Shown: positions 21,420 to 57,659 of the stretch, piece after piece | Numbering within the stretch: position 1 is the first letter of the stretch | Layout of the letters: each line of letters starts with the position of its first letter | Assembly (NCBI GenBank): GCA_018340805.1 | Contig: JACMZG010001870.1 | Coordinates: forward strand, 45,713,506 to 45,777,505 | DNA: 64,000 nt | Direction of reading: 5' to 3' | Source: Microvelia longipes | Lineage: Eukaryota; Arthropoda; Insecta; Hemiptera; Veliidae | Made by a program: the position numbers and the translations under genes | Notes under the pieces: model-generated | Told to the model about the DNA's origin: nothing | The model's database searches: none | Seen by the model: the letters and a program-made list of their open reading frames with translations, nothing else

Positions 21420-24400
21420 CTGTTGGAAACAAAATTAATTTGGTTTAATGACATTAATAATGGTTAAAATAAATAATAAGGGGGTCCTGGGTAATGTTTT
21501 GTCTGCCAACCTGACAGTCCGGGTTAAATCCTGGACTGTCAGGGATCTAGGATTATCATGTGAGAGATGGAAATCCTCTCTCTTGTGTCCTTCGAGAGGA
21601 ATATCAAGCTGGTGGTTACAAGCCTGTGCGATGTCAGGTACTCGTAATGTTTTGTTTCCCACCCTGACAGTCCGGGTTCAATCGGGATTGAACCCTGACA
21701 GTCCTGGTTCAATCGGGATTGAACCCTGACAGTCCGGGGACTGTAAGGGATCTAGGATTATCATGTGAGGGATGGAAATCCTCTCTCTTGTGTCCTTCGA
21801 GAGGGAGATCTAGCCGGTGGTTACGAGCCTGTGTGATGTCAGGTACTTGTAAAAGATCCCTAACCCTAAATAAATCAGGGTTTAGGAAAAATTTAGAACC
21901 CTAAATAGTAGTTGATATAAATATATAAATGTTTCTGCCTTATAGTTTCGAGAGCAGGGGGCTTGCTTGTGTTGTTTCTAGTACAGCTATAGAAACTTAT
22001 AGAAAAATCACAGCTCTTCTGAGGTTTAGGCACAATATGCCTTCACTAGGACTTATAAGGTAGAACACTATCTTCTATCTAAGAGAGCTAGCAAATAGGG
22101 CCCAACAACTTAGCCTACTACTTGCTAGGTGATCTCACTTCTCCCTAATTACTATCACCTGCTATCACTATCATAAACAATCTTATGGGATTGACACAAA
22201 GACATTTTTTGAGATTAATAAGAGACAGTACATCAGTAAGTATTCTAGAACTTGTTGGGAAATCAAACAAAAAATAAACAGTGGAAAAATAAAGTCAGCG
22301 TTCAGTTCAAATTCTATTAATAATAAAACGTTTTGATAACACAGACTCTCAGACAATGGAGGACAAAAATGTACAACACATTCTAAATAAGGGCGATGAA
22401 ACAAAAAGAGAAGTAATCAGACTGGTTTATTTGGAACTATCTCATTGTGTCCTAATATCATTCTAACAGGTAGGGTATCAATAACATAATGCTGAACAAT
22501 GGAGGAAAAAATTTAGTTTTTAGGTGGAATACCGAGTGGAACACTTGAGAAGCGATAACATCAAAGCCTTAAAAATAAGGGGAAAACCTGGTCCTAGACT
22601 TTCACAAATGGACTCCTGAGACATCAAATTATACCATTATTATCGCCTAATTATGTTAATTTAGTTACCATTTTAAGTAACGTTGTATAAAATTAGAGAA
22701 TACAGTAATATTGCTTATTATAAAAACTGAATTAAATAAAAAAAAAATTGATACTACTGTCACTAAATTCCGTAAATTTTTCATTATGCTATTGCTAGAC
22801 GAATATAATAAATTGTTACTAAACGTATTTGACAAAATTGACAATTTGTCAAATACAAATTTGACAAATTGTATATTCTGAGGATGAGCGTGGCAAATCT
22901 GATGTGATGAGGAAAAGTTTTGAGATATCCATGATTAAAAGGTTACCATATTTTCCCTTTGTATGGCGCCTACCTGTCGGCCAAATCTAATTAAAATTGG
23001 AGATATTGTGAGTTTTTACCTGTGTTCATTTCGAAATGACTCTAACTTACATTATAATAAAAGAAATAAAAATAGAGAGATAAACATACCAACAAGTCCA
23101 ATAGCAACATTTTTAGTAGTCAATTCTTGTTCATTAGGCAGTGTATCTCTTAGTGTTCTCAAACCTTGTCTAATTAATTCCTCAGTCGAACAAGTAGAAA
23201 TACTATCGACATTCTTCTCTAGATATGTTCGAGCACTCTGAGACCTCGAACCAATAGCCATGGCTTTACAGCTAAATACATTAGCACTGGGACATGTTTG
23301 ATAGACATGAGCCCCTTCACTGTCATAGCCTGCGACAAGGAGCCCTACTCCATAAGGCCTTCTATCATACCTCTGAGTACTCACCTAAAAACATACCACA
23401 AATGGTTTAAGTTCAGTGGAACAGTGCTAGTAGTCTGCCAAAGGTAGGAGAAGAGGGAACCAAGAGAAAAATGAACAAAGAGTGTAGTAGGCTTAATAAT
23501 GACTTTTCGAAAAAAAATATCCTAATAAAGAAGTGGAGGGGAGAGGGGTAAATTTTGAACAATTAAAAAATTTTATAAAGAATACTTTTTATTTGAAAAG
23601 TCAAAATTAAGCCTACTTTACTCTTCGTTCATTTTTTATAAATTGCAGTTTTTGAATCTACCATTAAAAATAAAAATGTGATAAATCTAAGTTTGAAAAA
23701 CATGCAGGAGCTTTAATCAAGAATGACTTTTTATCGAAAAATTTAATTTTTTGTCACACCCATATGTTAAGCCATCCGGGGACACCCTGTATAGTGGAAT
23801 AGAATGAGAAAATGATTTAACTCATGTATTTCGAGCTTATGATTTGACTGGAAATGTCAAAAGAAAATGTTTGGCCCCTAGGGCTACTTAAAGTGTTATT
23901 GTAATCGTAGAGGAGGTTATGCCTAATGTCATGTTGCCTGTCATTGATAAAGGTTACGTTGTGTGACATAAATTTATACAATACCAAAACAACATTTTTA
24001 TTTTACGGACGCAAATAAAACAACACAGAGTTTGTATACAAAATGTTATGCCATTTGACAATCTTTTATCAGTTTCAGAGTGGCAAAATTATTAAAATAT
24101 TGAGAAAACTTTCAATAAAAAAAACTTTTTTTAAACTTTGATTATTTGGAGCAAGCACTGGTCCCTTAAACGACTAGGGGAGTGGGTTTACTTGTTATTC
24201 TATTCCACTTAATTTATAAATTATGTTTAAAAATTTAGTACCTAAAAACAAGTTAACATTTATTAACTGAAGAAAAAATATTAAAAACACCAACAAATTA
24301 ACCTAGTATTCACATTCCCATGGCAACATAATCACATGTCAAAATAAGGGAACCTCAGTAATGTGATTTTTCTCATTATTCATTTTTTTAAAAAGATAAT

Positions 24401-25690
24401 AACTTTTATCAAAATATAATCTAGTCAATGAATGGGTTTTTTTTGCGAATTTTTAAATAGTGAAAATTTTATTTTTGGAATCTGTTTTGACATGTTTAGG
24501 GATACCCCAAAAAAGTCCCCCTAACTTTGCATCACAGTTGTGATCGTAGTGGACCAAAATGTGTCTCGTTTTTCATGTTTTCAATAATATCTTGGTAGGA
24601 ATACAAAATATCAAAAATTCTTAGAAATAAAGTTTGAGGCTAAGTAAATTGTCTAGAAATAAGTTTCTATAGGTTTACTTTCTATTTCAATTCATTAACA
24701 AGGGATTTCAAGTTAAACAAATAAACCATATTTTCATTTTTTTACAATGTAAACAAACTAAAAATTGTCACTTTAAAGCAAAATTGTTCTGTATGTACAA
24801 CCATAACTCAACGGCAAATTGATCAAACGTTATGATTTTTGGATATGGTGTAGTTAACTACTGATACAATTTTATAAAATGGGAAAATAATTAGAACAAA
24901 AAAAACTATCATTAGAGTCAGAATTCTCATAATCATCAGGAATAATAAAAAAAATTAAAAACTTGTAAAAATTAAGAAATTTAAATAAAATATAATATCT
25001 TCCAAATATAATAGCTCTCCCAAAACAACCTTTACTTTTTAGTCTTTCTTTACTTCTGTTAAAAAACATATTTATGTTTCCAAAATTTGGAACTAGAGTG
25101 AGCTGAAGTTATGGTGTTAGTTAAGTTTGTGGCCACAGCGTTGGCTATGGTGGAACTATTATTCTTCGCATCGAATGGACACATCGCTGCGGCAGTATAG
25201 TGAATGCACCTTTCTGCTCCATAGAGTTTTGTTTTTTGTCTTTTCCCTCTTCTCCTTCCATCCCAACACAAGAGATTGAACTAAACCTATAATTTTAGCT
25301 GATGAATCCTACGAAATAGTAACAGGAAATATAATTTACCTGCATCTTATTAGCTAAAGCAGTTATCAGTCTTGATAAAGGCATTGGTTCAGCATACTGA
25401 TATTTATAATTCATACATTCAGTCCTCATAAACTTGCTCAGAATTCTCGCATCAGCCGTCAGTCCAGATATAGAAACACCTATATGTTTATCAATCGGTA
25501 TTATTTTCTTCTGATGGTAAGAGAGCTCAGAAGTAGCTCTCTTTAAAGCAATAAGAAGAGCATGAGTTTCGTTTTTGAGAGCTACGGTCGCCGAACCCAG
25601 TTTGACGGCTTCCATGGCATACTCAACTTGATGCAGCCTTCCCTGGGGACTCCACACCGTTACATCACTGTCGTACTGATTGCGGAACAT
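21229..25690 (-). CDS. PSMA1: Proteasome subunit alpha type-1 (whole gene, three exons)
   Basis: Exons 25340-25690, 23090-23384 and 21229-21419 join in phase to a 278-aa protein, close to the roughly 263 aa of vertebrate PSMA1. This is the alpha6-position ring subunit of the 20S proteasome, which is non-catalytic and gates and docks regulators on the core particle. The N-terminus [20 protein letters not shown] with the YAMEAV helix is the alpha-subunit signature. GLTADAR and [26 protein letters not shown] are family-diagnostic. The tail after about residue 235 is charged and low-complexity and is the part that diverges most from other animals. All introns are GT-AG. The gene is head to head with NRDE2, with starts 2.8 kb apart. 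Confidence 0.96.
21490..21870 (+). repeat. Two-copy tandem repeat, about 165-200 bp, in PSMA1 intron 2
   Basis: GGATCTAGGATTATCATGTG through CTCTCTTGTGTCCTTCGAGA and GGTGGTTACAAGCCTGTG occurs twice (about 21540-21640 and 21750-21850). The copies are joined by short GGGTTCAATCGGGATTGAAC palindromes and CCTGACAGTCC repeats. Confidence 0.8.
22030..22160 (-). repeat. Repeat family B fragment (reverse)
   Basis: AGAACACTATCTTC, GGGCCCAACAACTTAGCCTA and CTACTTGCTAGGTG mirror the family B blocks. It lies in PSMA1 intron 2. Confidence 0.6.
23090..23384 (-). CDS. PSMA1: PSMA1 exon 2
   Basis: The acceptor is TTTTTAG and the donor GTATGT. It encodes [20 protein letters not shown] to [10 protein letters not shown], with phase 0 in and phase 1 out. 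Plus-strand open frames across it are antisense shadows. Confidence 0.95.
23387..25339 (-). other. PSMA1 intron 1, nothing recognised
   Basis: A 1.95-kb AT-rich intron. A small minus-strand frame at 25059-25271 has no recognisable domain. I see no mobile element with defined ends. Confidence 0.5.
25340..25690 (-). CDS. PSMA1: PSMA1 exon 1
   Basis: The start ATG lies at 25690-25688 and the donor follows ATGCAG as GTAAAT. It encodes residues 1-117 including the alpha-ring N-terminal signature. The start is fixed by the invariant MFRNQYD beginning. Confidence 0.96.
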
Positions 25691-26157
25691 TATAAATTAA
25701 TTAATAAACACTACTAATTAAGAAAATATAAAATTAACAAATTAAAACTTAAAAAAATTCACAAATTCAAGAGCGATGCGGCAGCTATTTTCAAAGAGGT
25801 TGCAAATGTACAGGTTAAGATGAATAATCATAAAATTTTAACATTTGCTATTCATCTCCCGTAGCTGCTTCGGCTAAGGGATAATAAAACCTATCCGAAT
25901 GACCATTCCGTCGAAAGCCCCATCCGTCGAAATTCGACAGAGTGGTTTTTCGACCGAGTGGTCAGGCCTTTTCCGGCCTGGAAATGGATTCTAGCCACCA
26001 AATGGGAATTTCGGAAGACTTTTAGACCCTTCTCCATCATTTCTAATCATAGGCGATCAGGCCCGTAGCCAGCCAAAACTCGTAGGGGAGAAAACTAGAG
26101 TGCCTGTATAATCATCATATTAATGCAGGCACTCTAGGCAAAACCAAGAGAAAGAAT

Positions 26158-26158
26158 A

Positions 26159-26236
<78 letters not shown>

Positions 26237-26252
26237 ATATAATATATATATA
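26158..26252. repeat. (TA)n tract flanking the long-TIR element
   Basis: About 95 bp of TA repeats abut the left terminus of the 1.2-kb element. A matching tract lies on its right at 27447-27590. Confidence 0.95.
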
Positions 26253-27444
26253 CAGGGTGTTTCATATAAGGTCCACCAGAAAGAGGTGATAGTACTCCTC
26301 AAAAGGAACAAAAAATGTCCTAAATATAACCCCGATTTCCAACCGTTTTCCCACAAGGTCAAATTTAATATTTCAAAAAATATTGACCCTCACATCATAA
26401 AATTGTTAAATAGGATTTAACTAATTAAGCTAGAAAGGCGAAATTGGTATCATTTAGAAGCTGCGTAAATTTCCTAAAAGGACAAACTACTAACTATGTC
26501 AAAAATTTTGGCACTACTGCCCAAAATTTTGCATGAAACTAGTTTTTTTTTTTTTAAATGAATTTTAATGGGCATTTTTTTTTAAGTAGGGTAAAATTAG
26601 AGGAAGTAAGAGATGAAGCAAAAGTTCAGCCAAGACGGAAAAAAACTTCTCTTATGACTGCCCTTTAATAAAATGTAAATATTTCATACATTCAATAGTC
26701 CAAAAATGTAAGCTATTTGTTGCTAGAAGATGCAAAAACTGATTCAATTTTTGTCGTATAAAAGCGAAATAATGTGTTATTTTTAACAAAATATTTATTT
26801 TCGAAAATAATTTAATAATACGATTTTTAGACTCTAGAAGGTAAAATAAACCTATTTTATTCTTACACATTTTTCTCTAAAACCACTCTTTCCCTTGGTT
26901 AGAGATTTTTAATTATTATGTACCATGTAATTAACATTGTAACATATGCAAAAATGCCAAAAAAATATCAGTTTTCCAACTTCTGGAAGAATGGCTTAAA
27001 ATTTTGACTATTGAATGTATAAAATTATTTAACTTTTCTTAAAGGGCACTCATAAGAGAAGTTTCTTCCTTTCTGGCTGAACTTTTGCTCATCTCTACTT
27101 CCTCTATTGCCCTACTACAAAATTCCATAAAATCAATTTTTTTTTAAAAAACTTGTTTCATGCCAATTTTGGCAGTTCCAAAATATTTGACATAGTTAGT
27201 AGTTGTCCTTTAGGAAATTTACTCAGCTTTCTAGATACCAATTTTGCCTTTCTAGCTTGAATAGTTTAAATCCCTATTAACAATTTTATGATGTGAGGTC
27301 AAATATTTTTTTTTGAAATATTAAATTTGAACCTTGTGGGAAAACGGTTTGAGATCAGGGTTTATATTATATAGGACATTTTTTGTTCCTTTGAGGAGTA
27401 CTATCACCTCCTTTTCTGGTGGACACTTTATATGAAATACCCTG
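26253..27444. mobile_element. 1.2-kb non-autonomous element with about 500-bp terminal inverted repeats
   Basis: The left end CAGGGTGTTTCATATAAGG is mirrored at the right end (CATATAAAG... ACCCTGTA), and homology between arms runs to roughly 26720 on the left and 26985 on the right. TA dinucleotides flank both ends, fitting Tc1/mariner-type TA targeting inside a (TA)n tract. No transposase frame is present. The 72-codon minus frame at 26652-26870 lies in the centre without recognisable features. It occupies most of the intergenic space between PSMA1 and NRDE2. Confidence 0.8.
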
Positions 27445-27446
27445 TA

Positions 27447-27467
27447 TTATATATATATATATATATA

Positions 27468-27509
<42 letters not shown>

Positions 27510-27590
27510 TATATTTATTTATTTATTTATATATAATATATATTATATATATATATATATATTATTATATATATATATATATATGATGTA
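27447..27590. repeat. (TA)n tract, right flank
   Basis: Interrupted TA repeats following the long-TIR element. Confidence 0.95.
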
Positions 27591-27689
27591 TATTCTTTCT
27601 TCTTCATCTATATAACTCCTTATAAAGCAATATATACCGCGGAAACTTAGCAAGAAATGAATTGTTGAGAAAAAACACGCATTTAAAGA

Positions 27690-28085
27690 TGATTCGCCCG
27701 GCTTGCGGCCTCCGCGCCGAAGCGAGCCCTTTTTTAAATTTTTTGAATTTATACTTTAGAGTACTAGCCTGCGAACTTTTCCCTATTACGCTATTTAGTG
27801 ACCGAAGCGAGTCTATTATTAAATATTTTTATTTGATGTATTCTTTTGACGTGAGTTCTTTATGTAACGCATTCCTAGTTATTGAACGAACGTAAGTGAG
27901 TTCTTACATTTCAGAAGGTTGGGACGACGCGTATGTTTGTTTCTACTGTCGCGATTACTCCCGTAAAAATCGACAGATTTTGCTGAAATTTTGTATACAT
28001 GTAGAATTAAGTATGTATCAGAGCTGTATAGTTTTTAGCAATATTCCAACAAATATTTTTAAAATGGCGGCTAATATGGCGGACC
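27690..28085 (+). repeat. Repeat family H, copy 2
   Basis: GCGAAGCGAG motifs, then TTCTTTTGACGTGAGTTCTT and AACGCATTCCTAGT, then the TTCTTACATTTCAGAAGG to AAAATGGCGGCT module. The module order differs from the 11.4-12.9 kb locus. Small open frames here read the repeat. Confidence 0.7.
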
Positions 28086-28456
28086 GAACGAATAAAATAT
28101 TTTGATCGAAAAAATAGTATATGAATATGACTGTAAATCGATTTTATTGTTTTAGAAAATATTATTGACTCAACAAAATTTCTCAGCAATAAAATCTCAT
28201 TTTACAACCTAGTTACATAATCTACTATTTTCTAATAATAATATGAAAAAAAATCTTGGTAGCTTAAGTTAAACATCTAAAACTGTCGGACATCTTTTAT
28301 AATTACTAAGCAAGAAAAAAGAAGAAAAGAAAAAATAAAACAAGCGGTAAATTAAATTTCGTATTGTAGAGATGAAAGAAGAGTGAAAGGATTGATATGA
28401 TATTTTTATAAAATTGTAATTATTTAAATATTTGTTTTTAGTTAGAGATATAAATT

Positions 28457-53160
<24,704 letters not shown>

Positions 53161-53232
53161 AGGTAACTTTGAACTCAGGGTTTGAAAAAAGGCTTACAAA
53201 ACCTTTTTAGCAAATTTCCTATTCCTTCTAAT

Positions 53233-53245
53233 GGGATATATATAT

Positions 53246-53289
<44 letters not shown>

Positions 53290-53290
53290 T
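53233..53290. repeat. (TA)n microsatellite
   Basis: TA repeats 70 bases downstream of the NRDE2 stop. Confidence 0.95.
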
Positions 53291-53384
53291 TATAATAATA
53301 ATCCTTAGCGTTGTTACAATTTATCAAAAAAATGTCTAACAACGTCAAACCTAAGACTAAAAAAAATTTAAGAAATGAAAAGAA

Positions 53385-53840
53385 GAAAAAAATACATTAC
53401 AGTGAATCCTCAAGAAATTCTCCACAGAGTAATAAGCTTTTTTTACAAGAAGTTTCTTAATTTCGACCTTGAATACATCTTGAGGTAGCGATGAGTAGTT
53501 ACTTGGCAGGTTGATTGAAACATTTCCTAGCTAAGTAGTGCGGTGAATTGTTAGTCCGAGTGAGGCGATGTTGTGGCAGGTTGAGGCGGTTTGTAGTGCC
53601 TGAGGTTGTAATGATGGTCCTTGTCTTGTAGGCTGTCGTAGTTCGCTTTAGCAAATATGAGAAGAAGATTGAGATGATAGAGATGGAACCGTAAGTATGT
53701 CGAGATTGATGAAGCTGTCTCTACAGGTTGAAGTACTACTGATGCCAGTAATTAACCTGATTGGTTTTTTTCTGAATAAGGAAACCTTAAAAAGCTTTAG
53801 AAGCACCACCCCACAGCCTGATGCAGTAAGCAATACGAGT
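53385..53840 (-). pseudogene. LINE (non-LTR) reverse transcriptase C-terminal fragment
   Basis: Minus-strand frames read FRKKPIRLITGISSTSTCRD, NLDILTVPSL, then DKDHHYNLRHYKPPQPA and VEIKKLLVKKAYYSVENFL. These are the typical end of CR1/jockey-type RT proteins (KKAIRIITG, L.ILTLPSLYI, YN.R, YYS..EFL). A stop and frameshifts interrupt it, and catalytic RT motifs are not included. Confidence 0.7.
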
Positions 53841-53841
53841 A

Positions 53842-53856
53842 TATGTATATTATATA

Positions 53857-53906
<50 letters not shown>

Positions 53907-53964
53907 ATATATATCCTTCAACTTAACTCCGTAATAATAATATGCCTTTTTTTATGGAAAGAGA

Positions 53965-54047
<83 letters not shown>

Positions 54048-54058
54048 GTATATATATA
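53842..54058. repeat. Interrupted (TA)n tract
   Basis: Two TA-rich runs with a 45-bp interruption, abutting the left arm of the inverted-repeat pair. Confidence 0.95.
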
Positions 54059-54480
54059 AATAGTAAAAAGTTATGAGGTTTTGGTCATGATAAATAAAAC
54101 AACATTAAGCTTTCGACCGTATGATTAGGTCTTCATCAGAAAGTGTTTAATAACAAACTAAAGCCGTTAACAGAAAGAAACAGATAAGGTATCTAAACAT
54201 AGCTAGCTGTGTATACTATTGAAGAATGAACTACAAACTAAACAAAGATCTAGCCCGGGCTTTACATTAAGGTTGTATCTATAGAAAATTTACAATTTTG
54301 ACTAGTAATGAAAGGAAACAAGAATAAAATATTAAAGTTTAACAAAATATAAACTAAAATAAAACACTTCTGTTTTATTTTGTTATTAAACACTTTCGAT
54401 GAAGACCTAATCATACGGTCGAAAGCTTAAATGTTGTTTTATTTATCATGACCAAAACCTCATAACTTTTTACTATTTTT
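54059..54480. mobile_element. Inverted-repeat pair with hammerhead-like cores
   Basis: Arms at 54059-54165 and 54379-54478 mirror each other with two small indels, around about 210 bp of unique sequence. On the minus strand the left arm reads CTGATGAAGACCTAATCAT then ACGGTCGAAAGC: a hammerhead CTGATGA box (54133-54139), a GACC/GGTC stem II and a GAAA box (54111-54114). The right arm has lost one base of the CTGATGA box. (TA)n tracts flank both outer ends. Probably Penelope-derived terminal sequence. Confidence 0.65.
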
Positions 54481-54509
54481 CTATACGTATGGTCAATAAG
54501 TGCTATTTG

Positions 54510-54510
<1 letters not shown>

Positions 54511-54580
<70 letters not shown>
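54511..54580. repeat. (TA)n microsatellite
   Basis: Pure TA repeats between the inverted-repeat pair and the Penelope-like element. Confidence 0.95.
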
Positions 54581-54581
<1 letters not shown>

Positions 54582-54638
54582 TACAATTAAAGAGATAAAA
54601 TAGAACACACTTAAAAAGACTTACAAAAAGTTGTAACG

Positions 54639-54667
54639 TTTCGAACACTGAGTTCTTCGACTGACGG
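54639..54667 (-). ncRNA. Degenerate hammerhead-like motif in the Penelope 3' region
   Basis: The minus strand reads CAGTCGAAGAACTCAGTG then TTCGAAACG: a GAAC/GTTC stem II and a GAAA box, followed by TTACA/TGTAA able to form stem III and GTC at the expected cleavage position. The conserved CTGANGA box has two mismatches, so self-cleavage is doubtful. Confidence 0.45.
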
Positions 54668-55019
54668 AGAGAGACTGAAGGGAAAGAACGTAAGGCAGGG
54701 GGTTCTGGGTTAGTGGAATAGGAGGGGATAATAGATAGAACGGCATGACGTCATCAAGTACGCTAGAGTCGCTCGGAAGGGCTCAGAAATCACGAAAAAA
54801 GTAGTACGTGGCCGATTAAGTAAGATTAAATCACTCAAAAATGTGCGCAGGATACAAAAGTCATACAAATAAATAAATAAAAAAATAGAGATAACTAAGA
54901 TAAGGAAAAGAAAGTACGAACAAATACAAAAAATAATAAATAAAGAAATGAAAATAAATAAAAATAACGAGAGACATAACATGTTAAATAAAAGTATAGG
55001 GGGTATATTACTTTTTATT

Positions 55020-55320
55020 GATTCCAGGAGGTTGACGGGATTTCAGGACAAGTTGGTGGGCTACCTCCCAATTGCGACGGAGAGGAGTGGTGGTATCTTC
55101 GGGGAGTTTTTTAAGGATTTGGGCTTTATATAGGTCATTAAAGGAGGTGTTTTGGTGGGATCGGGCGTGCACTGCAACGGGTAGATCACTTCTTGGGTCC
55201 CGGCATGATTGTCTGTGGTTGTTAATACGCAGGTTGAAAGGAGTTGATGTTTCTCCTACGTAAAAACAATCACACTGCCTACACTCAAGGCAATATACAA
55301 CGTTACTGGAAGTGCAGGTT
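55020..55320 (-). pseudogene. Penelope GIY-YIG endonuclease domain
   Basis: The frame reads NVVYCLECRQCDCFYVGETS, TPFNLRINNHRQSCRDPRSD and LPVAVHARSH, then KKLPEDTTTPLRRNWEVAHQ. The VVY...FYVG pair is the Penelope form of GIY-YIG, with the Cys pair between the two boxes, the helical Arg and a C-terminal Glu all present. A start-independent segment cut off from RT by frameshifts. Confidence 0.9.
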
Positions 55321-55689
55321 GAGGATGAAGGGATTTGATAGGAAATATTAGTTGACGGACTAGTGAAGGTAGTTAGCCGGATCTAGGATAGGACAGGTTA
55401 GGCAACGACTTCTGTTGCAGGGATGGGAACCTCGAGGAAGGGGTTCATCTTCGTTGGAAGGAGGTTTGGTATGGACTAAGAGGTTACGGAGGTTAGGAGG
55501 TCTTCTGAAAGTTACAGTAGGAGGTTTAGGAAGCAGATTGGCAGTCGTAGGATGTGAGGAAAGGATAGCGAATCCGTCTTTGAGGAATTTATTAATAACT
55601 CGAGGCCAGGATAATAGGTTGTAAAAAGGTAAAAGGATGGAGGAGCAGGAGGCCGTTCTGGTCTAGGATGAAGAGAAGCTGAAGTTTGA

Positions 55690-57240
55690 GAGTTAACTAT
55701 GGAGGGGGGTAGCCACGGGAAAGAAGAGATGTTTTGATGGAACCAATGTAACGGTCCAGGAAGGCTTCGTTGGAACAAATCCTGTTACCTCTGATGCCAA
55801 GGGAAAAAGGAATGGATCTTTTCTGGGAATAGGGATGACAACTAGAGAAATGTAGGTATTGTTGAAGGTTGGTTGGTTTGATGTGGACACCCGTCTCCAG
55901 CTTGCCACCCTGGAGATAGACGTCCACATCGAGGAAGGTAACATGCGACTGGGAGTATTCAGAGGTGAAACGGAGGCAGGAGAAGGAATTCAGGTCCGAA
56001 AGGAATGTTTTAAGAGAGGGTAGGCCATGAGTCACAGGAAAAATATGTCGTCGATAAAACGACGCCATAGGAGAGGTTTTAAGGATTGGGATTCAAGGAA
56101 ATAAGGTTTCAATCTGCCCCATGAAAAGGTTGGCATAAGCCGGAGCTGCCCGGGTTCCCATCGCCGTACCTTGGATCTGAAGGTAGTGGTTGTTCTCAAA
56201 TTGAAAGTTGTTCATCTCGAGAACAAACTCCATAAGTTGGAGAAGAAAGGCAGTGGAGGGGGTGTGTGGTTTAGGGCGCTGACTTAGGTAATATTTAATG
56301 GCTTTAATACCTTCAGAGTGAGGAATATTAGTGTACAGCGATGTAACGTCGACAGTAACTAGGTATGTGTTATCGGGCAGTGGCATAGGAATTTGTCGAA
56401 CAAGTTCAAGGAAATGGTTAGTGTCTTTAATATGAGAGGATAATGACTGTGAAATAGGTTGAAGGTAGGAGTCAACTAGGGCAGAAATCCTCTCCGTGGG
56501 GCAGCCATAGCCAGCTAGGATGGGTCTTCCGGGACATCGGTTGGACGATGGGTCTTTTTTATGAACCTTAGGTAAAAGGTAAAGATGTGGAGTGCGAGGG
56601 GTTTCAGGGGTAAGGAGTTTTATATCAGACTCAGAGAGTCCTTCTAGGGGACCTTGTGTGGAGACATAAGAGGATATAATGGAGTTAAATTGCAAAGTTA
56701 GGTTGTTTTCTAGAGGTTTATAGGTTTTGGCGCAGGAGAGTTGCCTGTAAGCTTCCACTAGGTAATCATCAGTATTTAAAATAACAGTGGAAGAACCCTT
56801 ATCAGCAGGAAAAACAACAATAGAGTCGTCATTTTTAAGGGTATTTAAGGCTTGACGTTCCCTGTAGGTGAGATTATGGGTATGATTCAGCATATTCGGG
56901 AGATTAGGGTCAGACACTTTATCAAGAAGAGAATTAATATACAATTCTAAGGGATGGGTGTTAGGAAGGGGAGGAGGTTCAAGAGAAGTGGGATGCTTGA
57001 ATTTGGATAAGGATGGATGAATTGAATCGGAGCTAGTAGGATCAGTGGGAGGATTAGTCATGAAATGATATTTCCAACGCAAAGATTTAGAGAAAGCTAA
57101 AACATCAGAAACTAACTTGAAGTGGTCAAAACGGGGCTTCGGAGAAAAAGAAAGACCTTTGGATAACAGCGAAACTTCGTCAGGATTGAGAACTTTATTG
57201 GACAGATTGATAACAGCTAGGGTTTTGATTATGATTTATT
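55690..57240 (-). pseudogene. Penelope reverse transcriptase (frameshifted)
   Basis: The body carries RERQALNTLKNDDSIVVFPA-DKG, HLYLLPKVHKKDP, LVTVDVTSLYTNIPHSEGI (motif A Asp) and GTAMGTRAAPAYANLFMG (motif B). A one-base shift near 56098 leads to LLWRRFIDDIFF (motif C), and another near 56045 to the thumb region SYSQSHVTFLDV-like and HIKPTNLQQYLHFSSCHP. Family-typical, broken by at least two frameshifts. Confidence 0.93.
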
Positions 57241-57659
57241 TGTGAAATGGAATCGTAGTACTACTGTTATTAGAATTAGGGATAGCAATTGGTGTAGGAA
57301 ACAGGACTACGTGAGTCAGGTGTGAGTTGGTAAAGGAAGGGGCGTGGAAGGAGTTGGGCTGGAGAGCAGATTTTTGTGGTTAGGGTTAAAATTGATGGCA
57401 AGTACATCTGAAGGTAGAGGGGCAGCGGGCAAAGGTGAGTTCGTAGAAAGGATTTCAGAGCTAGACGGCAAGGTTTCTGGAAGAAGGGATAGAGAGGCAG
57501 GTTTTTTTAAAGGATTAACGGGAGGAAGATGGGGACGATCTCGTTGGGGTGTAGGTAGGAGGTACGGGCGCCTAGGTTCGGGTGAAGAAGGCAGGAATGA
57601 AAGCTTAGTTTCAGGCGGGTTCAGATCGGCAGGTTAGGTGGGCGCAGTTGTTACGGCAC

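Noticed and set aside
22963..23241. Plus-strand 92-codon open frame
   Set aside because: Antisense to PSMA1 exon 2; no independent coding features.
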